Shown: positions 22,022 to 33,955, counted from the first letter of the stretch. The stretch: 64,000 nucleotides of DNA from Delphinus delphis (GCF_949987515.2 NC_082694.2:37778451-37842450); one strand, 5' to 3'. Numbers and translations: made by a program. Notes: generated by a model from the sequence alone, not told the origin.

Positions 22022-23720
22022 ATCTGTAAATCTTTGCCTAATATGTTGGGCATTGAGTCTATTTTTGCTTATTTTAACTCCTGAAATATTTAAATTTATT
22101 TCTACCATCTTATTTTGTGCTTTTTAATGTGACTTGAGCCTTCAATATTTCTTTTTTCTCTGTTTTCATGCACTTTTGTATTGAATATTTTTCTCTTTCC
22201 CCTTTTTTTCCTTTTTAATTAAGAAGTTATACACCCTTTTGGTAGTTATTCTGGAAATTTTAACTTGGATACTTAATATCATTACCATTCTCCCAAACAA
22301 TAAAAAGGACAGAATACTTGAACTTTGATCATTCCTCTCCCAATTTACCTGCTATTCATGGCTGTGTATTTTATTTCTAGCTAGCTCTTGAAAATCTCTT
22401 AAGAGATTATTATTATTGTTGTTCTTTTTAGCCCATATTTATTTACAATTAAACACGTATTTAGCACTTTCCTTGCTCCTCACTCCTTTATTCGTCTCTG
22501 ACCTTCCATCTGTGTTCACTTTCTTCAGGAAGAAAATGAGAGCAGCCTTTAGAATTACCTTTTGAGGGTCTGATTGGTGGCAAGCTCTCAGTTTTTGTTT
22601 GCTTGTTTGAAGACGTCTGATCTTTTCCATTGTCCTTGAAAGATAATATACAAATTTAGGTTGACAGTAGTTTTCTTTTAGTACACTGGCTTCCGTGGCT
22701 GTTAGGTTTAATTGTTGTCCTGTTGAAAATAATCTGTCTTTACTTTCTTTGGCTGCTTTTACATTTTTTCTCTTTGTTTATGGTATTCTGCATTTCTACT
22801 GGAATGTGCCTAAGTGTAAATTTCCTTTTATTTACCCGTATTGGGATTGTTGGGCTTTTTGAATCTGTGGCTTGTCATTTCTTGGAAATTCTCAGTCCTT
22901 ATTCTTTCAATTATTGCTTTCACTCCTTCCTTCCTCCACTGTCTGCCTGGAATTCTGATTAGATAATTGTTGTATTTCTTACAATATCTCCATGACTTAT
23001 AACCACTCTTTTATGTTTCCATTTCTTTGGGCTAAATTATGTAAAATTTTTCAGATCTATATTTCTTAATCCATTCTCTAGCTGTGGTTATTCTGGTATT
23101 AAATCCATCCATTGTGTTTTTAATTTCAAATATTACATTTTGAAGTTCTAGTAGTTCTTTTGAGTTTTTTTCAAATCTGCTGGGTCATGTTTTATGTATA
23201 TTTTCAATCCCTTCTCTCATTTCTTTAAATACATGTAAAATACTCATTTTATAGGCTGTGCCTGGTAATTCCAATGGCTAATGCTTTGTAGTCCGATTCT
23301 GTTGTTTGTTGTTTCTGCTGGCCCTTGTTCGTGGTTTATTATTTCCCTTTGTATTTTGTGATTTTTGACCATAAGCTCATATTTCTTTAGAACTTATTGA
23401 TGGGAATTCTTTAAGGCCTGTGTTGAAGATGGGTACCCCCAGAACAGATTTGTATTTGTTACTGCTAGGTGCCTTGGAACTACACAGTGAGGTTTACTTT
23501 AAACTTAATTCTTGACTTGAGTTTTTTGGACTCCCAGGTATAGTGTGGATTTGGGCTGCAAGCCTGTGTGTTGGCTGTGTTACAAATCCTCAAGGAATTT
23601 TTTGTTTTTTCTCTCCCTCCATTTAGAGTCATCCTCAAGGCAGGCAATTTTCCTTGCAATTTTCTGGGGGTGGAGGAAATGCGGTAGATTTATATGTAGT
23701 TCATCCTTTCACAAAATGGG
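20870..23720 (-). mobile_element. ancient antisense L1 (L1M/HAL1-like)
   Basis: AT-rich sequence follows antisense L1 order. ORF2 RT-side text lies at 20880-21300 and the endonuclease region at about 21780-22120 ('actgttttgtctgatactaatatagc'). ORF1-side text follows at 22700-23500 ('aatctgctgggtcatg', 'ttgatgggaattctttaagg'). Much is missing between blocks and it is riddled with stops. A (CA)n tract interrupts it at 21978-22020. Confidence 0.7.
21978..22020. repeat. (CA)n microsatellite
   Basis: More than 20 CA units, nearly perfect. Confidence 0.95.
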
Positions 23721-23906
23721 TAGTCTTTTGGGCATCCAGGTTTAAGAAATTAAACCTGGATGTGCAACGTCCAGGTGGATGGGTCTATACTTAGACTTCT
23801 AACTTTGTGCACACCTTAACCAATGCATTCACTCATCTGGCAAAAGCCCTCAAGGCAAAAGACTCTCTAGGTTTTTGTTTATTTCCCGGGTTCCCACTTG
23901 CATTTC

Positions 23907-24122
23907 ATTTTTTTTTTTTTTTTTTTTTTTGCAGTACGCAGGCCTCTCACTGTTGTGGCCTCTCCCGTTGCGGAGCACAGGCTCCAGACGCGCAGTCCCA
24001 GCGGCCATGGCCCACAGGCCCAGCCGCTCTGCAGCATGTGGGATCCTCCCGGACCAGGGCACGAACCCGTGTCCCCTGCATTACCAGGCAGACTCTCAAC
24101 CACTGCGCCACCAGGGAAGTCC
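23907..24122 (-). repeat. CHR-2 type SINE
   Basis: T run followed by GCAGTACGCAGGCCTCTCAC, and ending CCACCAGGGAAGTCC: a full-length CHR-2 in minus orientation. Confidence 0.95.
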
Positions 24123-24129
24123 AGAACTT

Positions 24130-24300
24130 GGGTCTTTACCCTAAGAGTAAAGGAGAGCCACTGAAGAGTTTTAAGCATGTGAGTGACATAATCTAATGAA
24201 TGTTTTAAAAGATTATTCTGGTTGCAGCAAGGGTAACATATGTAAATACGGCAAAAATTATCAATTAGGAGGTTGCTGCAAAAAGCCAAGTGAGAGCTCA
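24130..24300 (-). mobile_element. antisense L2 LINE fragment
   Basis: 'gagagccactgaagagttttaagcatgtgagtgacataatc' and 'aaagattattctggttgcagc' are the reverse of the L2 3' ORF2 region. Confidence 0.75.
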
Positions 24301-24955
24301 CAAATAGCTAAGCTACGGCGGGGCAGTGTGCGTGAGCACAATCAGATGGATCTGGAAAATATACAGGACATTATGAAGAAGAAAGTCAAAGATGCTGCTC
24401 GGGTGACTTGTTTGAGCTGCTGAGAGGCTGATGGAGCCAGTCCCTAAGAAAGAGAGACGGAAAGAGGGTCAGCCATCGTGGGGTGAGTTCAGTTTTAGAA
24501 TGTTGTGGAGCAAGGCTTTTTGTGCCCTGCTTTCTACCCCATTGGCTCACCTCTGATTTCCATGCAGCTGTGGGGAACAAGTCCCTGTACTCTGAGTTTC
24601 CTACTTATGCTTTTCTGCCACACAGCTTTCTCCAGAGCTGGGGAAATTCATTCAACCTGGCAAAGATGCAGCCTGGAAGTGCCTCAAGTTACCATTTCCT
24701 GGGGGCAGTCTGCATCTAATGGGTGCTGGGAGCTGATGGACGATATCCCAGCCTCCCTCATTCAGAGAGAGAATTCTGAGTCTCATAGACAGTGATGGTC
24801 TATGCCCATAATGATTACAGCTCAGCAATGTATCCTTTATGGACTTTTCCTCCTTCTCTGTTTTACTATTCTTGCTCCCTCACTCCTGCTTCCTGGAACT
24901 GTCTTTCCAAATAAACTTCATGCATCTAAGCCCTTGTCCTAGGCTCTATTTGAGG
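24300..24955. other. unannotated sequence between L2 blocks
   Basis: Moderately GC-rich; two overlapping + open frames (24483-24719 and 24505-24795) have no recognised domain. Probably a separate old insertion or unique DNA. Confidence 0.35.
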
Positions 24956-24959
24956 GAGG

Positions 24960-25535
24960 GATGTCCAAACTGAGATAAATTTCTGGAGGACTTCAAAGTG
25001 AAGACCCACTTCAGACCTTCAGAAGAAGAAATTTGGGGTAGAAGCATAAAGTTGTGCTTTCTTTCCAGTAAAGGCTGAAAACAAAGAAGTAGATTAAATC
25101 ATCCAGTGAGAAAAGAAAGGAGCTTATGAGGGGAACCTGAGGGACAGTAACATTTTAGGCACTGGCAGAAGAAGAGACAGGAGACTGACAAAGAGATGAC
25201 CAGAGAGGCAGGAAAAGAACCAAGAGAGTTAGCAGACATGGAAGCCCAGGGAAAAGGAAGCTTCAAGAAAGAGGGAGTGATTGGTAGTGTTAAATGCTAT
25301 TGAGAAGTCAACAAAAGTATAGATAAGTAGCCATTAGATTTAGCAAATAGAGTTCATTTGTGACTTGGTGAGAAAACAACTCTAAAAGCATGATGAGGCT
25401 GAAGCTAGGAAACAAAGAATTGAGTGTTTTGGGGAGAAGTGAGAATATGAACAGAGTAAATATAGGAAACTCTTTTAGGAAGTTTGGTTTTAAGGGGAGG
25501 AGAAAGATGAGAAGATAGCTGGTTGAATGAAGTAG

Positions 25536-25575
<40 letters not shown>

Positions 25576-25700
25576 AGATGGGAGATACTTGGGCCTGTTT
25601 AGTTCATAAGAAGATTGGCACAGAAAAAACGTTGAAGGTAGGGGAGAGTGAGGAACAACAAAGATAATGAGTTTCTAAAAAGAAAGAAAAGGATGAATCC
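24960..25700 (-). mobile_element. antisense L2 LINE (ORF2 region)
   Basis: 'ccagagaggcaggaaaagaaccaagagagt', 'gggagtgattggtagtgttaaatgctattgagaagtcaa', 'ccattagatttagcaaatagag' and 'aactcttttaggaagtttgg' match antisense L2 order. A (TG)n tract lies at 25539-25573. Confidence 0.8.
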
Positions 25701-25789
25701 CAGGTAGGTAGTTCAATTCATTCTGAGGCAGGGACTTGTCTTCCACTGAAATAACAACCTGGTTCCCTGCCTGTTTCAAAGATGATACA

Positions 25790-27095
25790 GGTGGATAATT
25801 CCAAAACATGGCTGCATATTTCTTTTGCACTAAATTGTCTTTATCTGATAAATTTTAGTTGAATTTAACCATTGATAGTACTTGATAATAAATATATATG
25901 TCCATCAACTAGTTTACTTGATGTTACCATAATATTAAGATTGTAATCCCTCAGATGTTACATGGGTATTTGCTTGACAGTGAGTGAAAAATATGTGTTC
26001 CTCAAGTAGCGGAGAGAAAGGGAAGCATCATTAAACTTTAGTGATGTGGCATTATGTGACCTCATCTGCCTTTTTTTAGGGGAAGCCAGCAAGTCATTTG
26101 CTGCTTTGTGGTCTGTTCCTCGTTTATAAACTGAGACTCATATAATTGGTATTTATGATTTGATTTATTCCTGGATATTGGTCATAAATTGAGCTTCTGT
26201 AAGTTAAACATTTAATATCTGTGAAGATAGTGTTCCTGAAGATACATTTTAATACTCTAAAATACCAAAATCAATCATGGAAAGACGAATACATGATTTT
26301 ACAATGATTTTCTAAGTTTGTCAAGAAAAAGTCAAAGTTTCAGATGCTCTTAGAGAATTCTTTTTTATCACCTGGTTGAGACTTCTTAAAAATGCCTGTC
26401 CAAAGAAGTTCTAACTAAAGAAATTTTATTTTTCTGATAAATCTCCCTGAAGCAAGAAAATGCTTCAGTGCTCTAAAGACCTTCAAACTGTGATGAAAAT
26501 TAGGGCCATCTGTCTAAAAACTATCATTGCAGATTCAGTGGTGAAATTTCTCTGAATGTTAAAGTTTTCCTTATTGCTATGTTCTCTTCCTTTTCTCCTT
26601 CTCCTGCACCTCCTCATCGTCTTCCCATCTCCATGCCTGATTTCAGCATCATTAAACACCCAGAGCACATAGTAGCTGTTATCTTTAGCAGACTCTGTGG
26701 ATAAATTATCTGATGCTATTCTACTGGTTCTTATGGCTTCTTCCCTGAATAGTTAATGTTTTGCCAACTATCTTCTAAAAGTGATCCACCCAACTTTTGC
26801 TTGCAATAAAAACTCCCTTTGATGTCTTGGGGTAGCTCTTTTTCAACATAAATGGACAACACCTTCGCAAAAGCATTGTCTAATTCAGATGTTACGGATT
26901 TGCTTCATGTACACCTGCATCCATCAAATCAAAAGTTGTTCTTTACTTCTGGCACCAATTCACATAAACGCAGCTTCAGTTCTCCTGTCACTTATGATGA
27001 GAGTCATAGGCAGTCACATCATGAGATTTGACCAATACTGGGAGAGTCATATTTACAATAATAAAGGTCATAACAGCAGGGGTCTAAAGTGAAGC
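25790..27095. other. unannotated intergenic sequence
   Basis: Largely unique AT-rich DNA. A weak MIR-like stretch may lie near 26090-26150. No gene. Confidence 0.4.
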
Positions 27096-27099
27096 AATT

Positions 27100-27225
27100 G
27101 TGAGTCAGGAACCATCTGTACTCTTCTATCAGTGTTTATTGTGAGGATTAAGAGCATAAAGTGCTTCAAAAACTGCAAAACCTTATACAAGTGGGAGGAA
27201 TTATTGTAATCCAAACCTGTATAAT
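27100..27225 (+). repeat. MIR SINE 3' fragment
   Basis: 'tattgtgaggattaagagcataaagtgcttcaaaaactgc' resembles the MIR 3' half in sense orientation. Confidence 0.55.
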
Positions 27226-27229
27226 ATAT

Positions 27230-28365
27230 ACAAAACCACACAAACCGAACAGCACTAATGCGTTGCTCATACAGGTCTGTGTAGCTAGAATTTGAAGCAT
27301 TTCTTTTCCCTAAAAATCACAGGCTTCTTCTTGCTGAGTTTCAGAAGGATTTTGGTCACCATAGAAAAAAGTAACACCCAGTGAACAATCCACCCGTGAC
27401 TAGGAAAGGAGCCATTCTTTCTCCAGCCTCCTCCCTGGTCCCTTCCATCCCTGTACATCACCCCTGGTCTTTCTCCCTGGCCTTTGGCGGAGCCCACTGT
27501 CTGCCACTCGGGAATGACATCTCTCACCTTGGAGTTTTCAGGCTTGAAAAATTCTTACAGACAGATGAAAGCACAAAACACCACGGTACCATTCAGATCT
27601 GAAACAGTTTTCCACCTCAGTGACAGACTGTTAAATAAAAAAGTTTGCCCCTCCCCAAGCTTTTAAAGGATCAGAGTTTCTTTTATTTAAGGACAAAAGG
27701 AAGAAAGAAAAACCCAGCTAACTTGTTATAAACAAAGCAATTTGAAATTCTAGTCACATTCTAGAAAAATGTCAGAAGATCGTTTTTTCCACAGAAGCCC
27801 CCCCCTCCCCATTAATGCCTTGTGTGACTTTCAGGAAGGCTTCAGGCAGTAGAATGCGTGAGAAATTCACTCTGGGTTTTGCTGTCCCACATACTCCTGT
27901 AGTGCTGAAGTACCCTATTGGCTCTGAGAAACGAAGCCTCAAAGCAATTGCCCAGCCATTTCCCCCTTAAATTTCTAAAAATTAACGCAACATGGGGGTG
28001 TTGGTTACATTCATATGTATTAATTCAATAATGTTGATTAAGTCCCAACCACACCCACACATGTTGTCCCTTTCTCTTAGCTACCCACAATTTGCTTCTA
28101 GTGTTTCTTACATCCCTAGAACAACAGCTAGAATAACAACCACAGGAATTTTCACTAGAATAAACATGATCAGTAGCCCTTGTAATTCTCCATGAAAGCT
28201 AAAAAAAGGAAAAATAGAAAAGAGTTACATGAAATATGTTTCCCTTGAGTCTACCAGTATTCATTTCCATGCTTATTTCCAATGTTAGTTACTTGAAAGA
28301 TAGTTTATAGATCTTTTAAATCTCCTTCAAAGATTAAGCTGGGAGAAATGGACCTTTGGACCTGA
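27230..28365. other. unannotated intergenic sequence
   Basis: No gene or clear repeat. Short open frames lack domains. Confidence 0.4.
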
Positions 28366-28369
28366 CCTT

Positions 28370-28535
28370 GGTATGATTCTTCATAGTTTACAGAACACCT
28401 CTGTGTTCATGATTTCTTTTCATCTGCACAACAATGGTTGGGTAGGTATTACTGTAGATGGAGAAACTGAATCTCAGAGAATTCAACTGTTACAGCTAGG
28501 ATGCTCAAAACCAGACCATCTGACACTCTCCACCA
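28370..28535 (-). repeat. MIR SINE remnant
   Basis: 'atctgcacaacaatggttgggtagg', 'agatggagaaactgaatctcagagaattcaactgttacagctagg' is a reverse MIR core with good word order. Confidence 0.75.
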
Positions 28536-28539
28536 CCCC

Positions 28540-29790
28540 ATGTTTCCTTAGGTAGATGAATACAAAGATAACAAGACATAGGAAATGATAGTATGAGAAA
28601 TCTTCAACTATAAAGAATACAGAAAAAATTTTAAACTGAGAGGATCAGAAAAAAACACATTAAAAAGACAATCCTGATTTTTTTTGTATATACACATGCG
28701 AACGCACACATATCACTGTTTACAATTTTTTAAAATGATAATCTATTTTTCTTCTAACAAGACTGATGGTGTTAATAAATTGGAAAAATAAGCAAAAACC
28801 ATTTTAACTAACATGTGTTTCTATCGATTTATTTGTGGTGGTAACACTGGGGCTGCTCATAGGCTGTCTTCTCCCACATAATAATTATTATTTACTGATG
28901 GCAAAGCTCTGTGGATGCGACTAAAGTGTCAGTGACATAAAGAAAAGCCTGTTTAAATGATCTGCAAAGCAGGGCCACAGCTGTAACTTTGCCCTGGCAG
29001 AGCCTGTCAAGTAAATAGCATGATCTTTTCAAACACAGCCATATTATTTTCTTCCCGGCATTTGTAATTTGTTAAAACTCTCAGTGTACATGCCTTTCTT
29101 CCTATTAACAATGGCAAATGGCCAATCTCTGTATTTATCTCTTGCACACACATTATTTCTATATATATTTGATCTGGTTTCTATATTTTAAGAAGTTATA
29201 TATAGATATTGAAGAATGTACCTAACTGCAAATTTTAAACAGCATTCTGTGAGTGGTATGATATAACCTATAACTCCATGATATAACACTCAAAAATGCT
29301 GAATAAAACAATTTTGTTTTAGGTGCTATCAAAGTGGCCCACAATCAATTGCTGGATCTACTTAGAAAAAAAAAAACACAAAACACACAAAACACCATGA
29401 CACTTCAAAACTGCTGATATTTGGTTTTGTAAGACATACTACATTTGATATTTATAGGCTTAGTCTTATTGCCAGAGCCCAAGAGCATCTGTCTGGGATC
29501 CCAGCCATTGTCTACCAACTTACTTGTACCTTGGTAGATATATGAATATCCAACAGCTTTCTAATTTAGAAATGATGGGTGGATTTTCAGCGACTTTGAT
29601 TTTATTCATAACTTAAAGATTAGATACTAAAACAGGAGCCACCTAACATCACTGCCAACAAAATTAATCTTTAATATAAATCCCTTAAGGCATGACTTTC
29701 CCCTCTGCACAATTATACAATCTCAGGATTTGATGAAATCTTGAAGGTTATGGAAGCCACTCTTTGCAAACAATGTACATTGATTCAGAG
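28540..29790. other. unique intergenic DNA with a candidate conserved noncoding segment
   Basis: No repeat recognised over most of it. 28830-29150 is compositionally even, without homopolymers or repeat signatures (see findings). Confidence 0.4.
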
Positions 29791-29799
29791 GTGAGGCTC

Positions 29800-29995
29800 T
29801 GGAAACAAACTGCCTGGGCAGTTCATACTTACCTTCTATGTGATACCAGGCAGGACTTTAGATTCTCTCTGCTTCTGTTGCATTTGTTAAATGGGAATAC
29901 AATAGAACGTCCCTCACTGGGTTGCCATGATTAAATGAGATAGTGCATGGCTCGGTACATGCACACATTGGATGCTCAAGAAATGTGAGCTTTTT
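29800..29995 (+). repeat. MIR SINE remnant
   Basis: 'tctggaaacaaactgcctgggcagttc', 'tctctctgcttctgttgcatttgttaaatggg', 'gttgccatgattaaatgagatagtgcatggc' and 'tggatgctcaagaaatg' follow the MIR consensus from 5' to 3'. Confidence 0.85.
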
Positions 29996-29999
29996 CATT

Positions 30000-30710
30000 C
30001 TTACAGCATTCCTGCCACATGGTCACTCAGCCTTTGGTTGAAAACCTCTAGTGACAAAGTACTTTTCACCTCCTAAGGCATCCTTCTAAGAATTTTGAAT
30101 CACTAACTCTTAAAAGTTCTGCCAGAGCTTAAGTCTCTCTTCCTCTTGCCTCTTAATGATCCTGACTACACTTCCTTGGGGCTTTCAGGAAAAAAAAAAA
30201 ATCACTGTTACACATAACAGTTTTTTTCTTTAAGTAGCTTAAAACAAGCTAATTTGGCTCTTTTTTTTTCCCTCCTGTGAGTCTTTTCCCCATGTAAAAT
30301 ATTTTCAAATATTTTCCTCATGTGCCATGTTTTCAAAGTCCCCTCCTTGTCACCACCATGATTATTTCCCTACAAATCTCTTTTGGTTTATGTCCACACA
30401 GTAGTCTTAAAATGTGATACATATAGCTAATGAAATAGTCCAGGTGAGGACTAAGAAGTTAAAAGCATATGAAATTCTGATTCTAAATAATGACAATTTT
30501 GTTTCTCCTTTTCCAATCCTTACACCTTTTGTTTCTTTCTTTCTTCTTCTCCTTTTTTCTTTTTCTTGCCTGGTTTAGTGTAAATAAAATGTGGGGAGTG
30601 GAAGAGGCAGTAGTAGGTATCGCTGTCTCCTTGATTTTAAAAGGAAGCCTCACTATGTCAAGCAAATTTTGTCAGAACTTGTACTAAAGTTTTGGAAATT
30701 GAGGTGCGGT
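30000..30710. other. unannotated intergenic sequence
   Basis: Contains a TTTCTTTCTTTCTTC pyrimidine tract at 30530-30570. No gene seen. Confidence 0.45.
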
Positions 30711-30726
30711 TAAAAGAAGCATGGAG

Positions 30727-30936
30727 AGGACTTCCCTGGTGGCGCAGTGGTTGGGAGTCCGCCTGCCGATGCAGGGGACGCAGGATCGTGCTCCGGTCGG
30801 GGAAGTTCCCACATGCCGCAGAGCGGCTGGGCCCGTGAGCCATGGCCGCTGGGCCTGCGCGTACGGAGCCTGTGCTCCGCAGTGGGAGAGGCCACAACAG
30901 TGAGAGGCCCGCGTACCCCCCCCCCCCAAAAAAAAA
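30727..30936 (+). repeat. CHR-2 type SINE with a C-run tail and 15-bp duplication
   Basis: Full CHR-2 body. The terminal GCGTACCGC is replaced by GCGTAC followed by a run of C and then about nine A. The flanking AAAAGAAGCATGGAG is repeated at 30712-30726 and 30933-30947. Confidence 0.95.
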
Positions 30937-31164
30937 GAAGCATGGAGGTTTCTGAGTTTTAATAGAGGTTAATGCCTGTGATGTCTGTATCTGACAGTCT
31001 GAAAGAAAAACAAACTATTGAAGCTGTACTTTTTTACCTTGTTTTCTGTGAAAACTGTTTGCCTTACCTTGAGGATGAGGAAGTGTTTTTGATTACACAG
31101 ATCCCCCAACAATTTTTAAAATATTAGCCAATAAAATAATCTCAACCACATTTAAATCAAACAT

Positions 31165-31340
31165 ACTGTGAAGTTTTGGCAGTGTTACAGGACTATAGCT
31201 TTCCTGATTCTGGACCTTAAGCTTTTACTAATGAAGTCCAAGATCCCAAGAGATTTTTGGCAGCCAAAGCACACTGATGCTGGCAACCTCAAAGCTCCCC
31301 CAACCAGAGGTTATGTAATTGGTATTCTGAACCCAAGAGC
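31165..31340 (-). mobile_element. antisense CR1/L3 LINE, 3' part
   Basis: 'aatgaagtccaagatcccaagagatttttggcagccaaagcacactgatgctgg' resembles the antisense terminal coding region of CR1/L3 LINEs. Together with 32740-33145 it may be one element split by later insertions. Confidence 0.6.
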
Positions 31341-31462
31341 TGGTCTTCACTCTATTCATATTAAATATTATATGATAGAAGATATAGGTAAACAGTTATA
31401 TAATATAAGGATCTCTTTCTGAGTAGGATATGAAAGGCAAGAACAATTAAAAACAATTAAAC

Positions 31463-31812
31463 GGGAACTTCCCTGGTGGTGCAGTGGTTAAGAATCCACC
31501 TACCAGTGCAGGGGATATGGGTTCAATCCCTGGTCCAGGAAGATCCCACGTGTCGCAGAGCAACTAAGCCCATGTGCCACAACTACTAAAGCCTGCGTAC
31601 TCTAGGACCCACGTGCCACAACGACTGAGGCTGCGTGTTGCAACTACTGAAGCCTGTGCACCTAGAGCCCGTGCTCCAGAACAAGAGAAGCCACCGCAAT
31701 GAGAAGCCCGCGCACCGCAACGAAGAGTGGCCCCCACTCGCCTCAAGTAGAGAAAAGCCTGTGCACAGCAACACTCAACGCAGCCAAAAATAAAAAAATT
31801 TAAAAAAATTAA
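31463..31812 (+). repeat. CHR-1 type SINE
   Basis: GGGAACTTCCCTGGTGGTGC head, long ACTACTGAAGCC body, and CAACGCAGCC end with an A/T-rich tail. Confidence 0.9.
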
Positions 31813-31819
31813 ATGATTA

Positions 31820-32585
31820 TAGATTTAACTTCTTAAAGGTGAAAATCTTTTTGTCAAAAAACTAAACTTCATAAGCAAAGGAAAAATGACAAACTTGGAA
31901 GAAATATTTGCAATATGTATTTCAAGAAAGGATTAATGTGCATAATATATAAAAGCCCTTAAGAAACGTTAAGATATACTCTAGTTAAAAAATGAATGAA
32001 AGACATGAACATAGATGCTCCAAAACAAGAAATGCAAATAGTCAATATATGCATGAAACAATGTTCAGCTTCACTAGTATTCAAAGAAAAGCAAAATAAA
32101 GCAAGACTCTAATTTGTGCTTATAAAATGGCAGGAATTTTGAAAATCATAATATTCAATGGTGAAGCAACAGAGAAACAAGTCAAGATTCTCATACATTG
32201 CTAGGAGTTTATCAGAAAGAAATAACTGTAACATTTTTCTAAAAATAATGCCATAGGAATATTCATGGTAATCTTAAAGACAAAAAGGGGGCAACATACT
32301 AATTGTGTAAATAACAGTACAGTCATGCAATTGAGAAAATATTATTTAATGATTTGAAAACCGTTTGATTTTGAAACAAAAGAAAAAAGTTTAGAAAACA
32401 GTATTACAGCATGTTTTGAGAGGAGATGATTAAATAAATTATGTCATATTAAAATAATATTGAAAAATAATAATGATTTGGAAATGTTTATGATTTCAAA
32501 GTGTTAAAATGTTAGAAAATCATAAACTGTTATACTAATTATATTTTTCACAAAAAAATAGACTGTAAAAGAAGAGAATAATTTT
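31820..32585 (+). mobile_element. old L1 3' part
   Basis: 'gaaatatttgcaatatgtatttcaagaaaggattaatgtgc' and 'gttcagcttcactagtattcaaag' are ORF2 C-terminal text, followed by a diverged 3' end. No open frame survives. Confidence 0.6.
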
Positions 32586-32625
32586 CTCAATATTTGGCAA
32601 TTGACATATATTATTATTATTATTT

Positions 32626-32704
32626 TGGAGCAGAGAAAGGTTTATTGCAAGGCGATGCAAGGAGACGAGGTGGCTCATGCCCTAAAAAGCCTCAAGCTCC
32701 CAAG
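32626..32704 (-). mobile_element. fragment of a retroviral LTR R region, probably retroposed
   Basis: On the minus strand this reads as an LTR R segment: a CTCCTTGCATCGCCTTGCAATAAACC-like stretch (in pieces: CTCCTTGCAT, then GCAATAAACCTTTCTCTGCTCC). The AATAAA is at 32641-32646 in complement, and the sequence ends about 16 bases later. It is followed, still on the minus strand, by an (AAT)n tail. This pattern suggests the 3' end of a polyadenylated LTR transcript inserted by retroposition. Family not determined; no viral gene is present. Confidence 0.5.
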
Positions 32705-32739
32705 TATTATTTTTGAAATAAAAACATTTTAATATTATC

Positions 32740-33145
32740 TTTTTGGACTTAGCCATTGTTCCAGCTTGAAGGATCCTGCTAAACAATGTGTTTTTCCTCA
32801 GTAAATTTGATAAGCATGTCCTCAACAAAAGGGGTGATAAAAATGTTGACTAGAACAAGGTCAAGGGAAGAACTTTATAGTAAAAACAAAAGCAAAAGCA
32901 AAAATAAAAACTAGATCAAAAAACAACCTCCCTCCAGAATGAAGCAATTTTTTAATTAGTGTCCTTTGGGTATGACCACTTAATAAGTTTCTAATTCATT
33001 GATTTACACTCAACATTTAGTGAAAATTTCTCAATCTTGTCTTAAGACAAGGTATTACATATCTTAATGAAGTACTTTGCTGAAGCTCAGATACACATTC
33101 AACCGCATTCCCCTAGTACATTAGTCCCTTGATTGCAATGAAGAC
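32740..33145 (-). mobile_element. antisense CR1/L3 LINE, ORF2 fragment
   Basis: 'gataaaaatgttgactagaacaaggtcaaggg', 'aacctccctccag', 'cacttaataagtttctaattca' and 'gtactttgctgaagctcagatacacattcaaccgcattcccc' follow the order of antisense CR1/L3 ORF2. Confidence 0.7.
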
Positions 33146-33182
33146 AGACTCATTTAGGTCACCTTAAGAAATTAGGGTTTTT

Positions 33183-33445
33183 AAATGTAAAATGGATGGC
33201 TAGTGGGAAGCTGCTGCATAGCACAGGTAGATCAGCTCAATGCTTTGTGACAACCTAGGGGGGTGGGATAGGGAGGGTGGGAGGGAGGCTCAAGAGGGAG
33301 GGGATATGGGGATATATGTATACATATAGCTGATTCACTTTGTTGTACAGCAGAAACTAACACAACACTGTAAAGCAATTATACTCCAATAAAGGTATAA
33401 AAAAAATAAAAATAAAAAATGAGTAATCCAAAAAAAAGAGAAATA
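33183..33445 (+). mobile_element. 5'-truncated L1 3' end with 17-bp duplication
   Basis: Cetartiodactyl L1 3'UTR ('gctgctgcatagcacagg', the G-rich block 'gggtgggatagggagggtgg', 'gattcactttgttgtacagc', 'gcaattatactccaataaag', A-rich tail). The flanks AAGAAATTAGGGTTTTT at 33166-33182 and AAGAAATTAGCGTTTTT at 33446-33462 differ by one base. Confidence 0.9.
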
Positions 33446-33469
33446 AAGAAATTAGCGTTTTTGTAAGAT

Positions 33470-33955
33470 TACACATCCAGTATCTAAAACTAAATAAATC
33501 CCAAGAATCAAGGCAGTTCTGGAGTAAATATGCTCTTTCTATTCTCTCTTTTATGACCTACATGGTGCCTCCTTCACGTACTGGCTTCTGTTTCAAGATT
33601 TGCTTTGCTCTTCTTTTGAAATTGGCTAACCAGTTTCTTCTACATTGTCCCACTCCAAGTCATGGAGAGAGCTAATCTGATTAGCTACTACTGTGCAAAG
33701 AGTAGCCCAACTCTGCTTCCCCGAGCAGGAGGCTATGGGTAAGTCATCTTCATCTAGAAGTTAAACACTGTTATGGTAGGCACTGTGACTGATGTGCCTG
33801 ATACTACTAATTTGCTAATTCTGGCAAAGAAGAAAATGAGGTTAGAATGACATGGTATGCTCATAATAAACATACTCTGTCTAATAATCACAAATTTTCC
33901 TTATATATATACTCATAGACCAAAGCATGGGGAGAAAAAAAAAAAGAGAAAATGG
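33470..33955. other. unannotated intergenic sequence
   Basis: Nothing recognised besides short AT-rich and A-rich tracts. Confidence 0.4.

Noticed and set aside
23879..24301. Open frames of 88-140 aa across 23.9-24.3 kb
   Set aside because: They are translations of a CHR-2 SINE, and the same Arg/Ala/Pro-rich peptides recur at every CHR copy in the window.
30727..30936. tRNA-like sequence at SINE heads (A-box/B-box words)
   Set aside because: The heads are tRNA-derived SINE promoters without a complete cloverleaf or anticodon arm; they are not tRNA genes.
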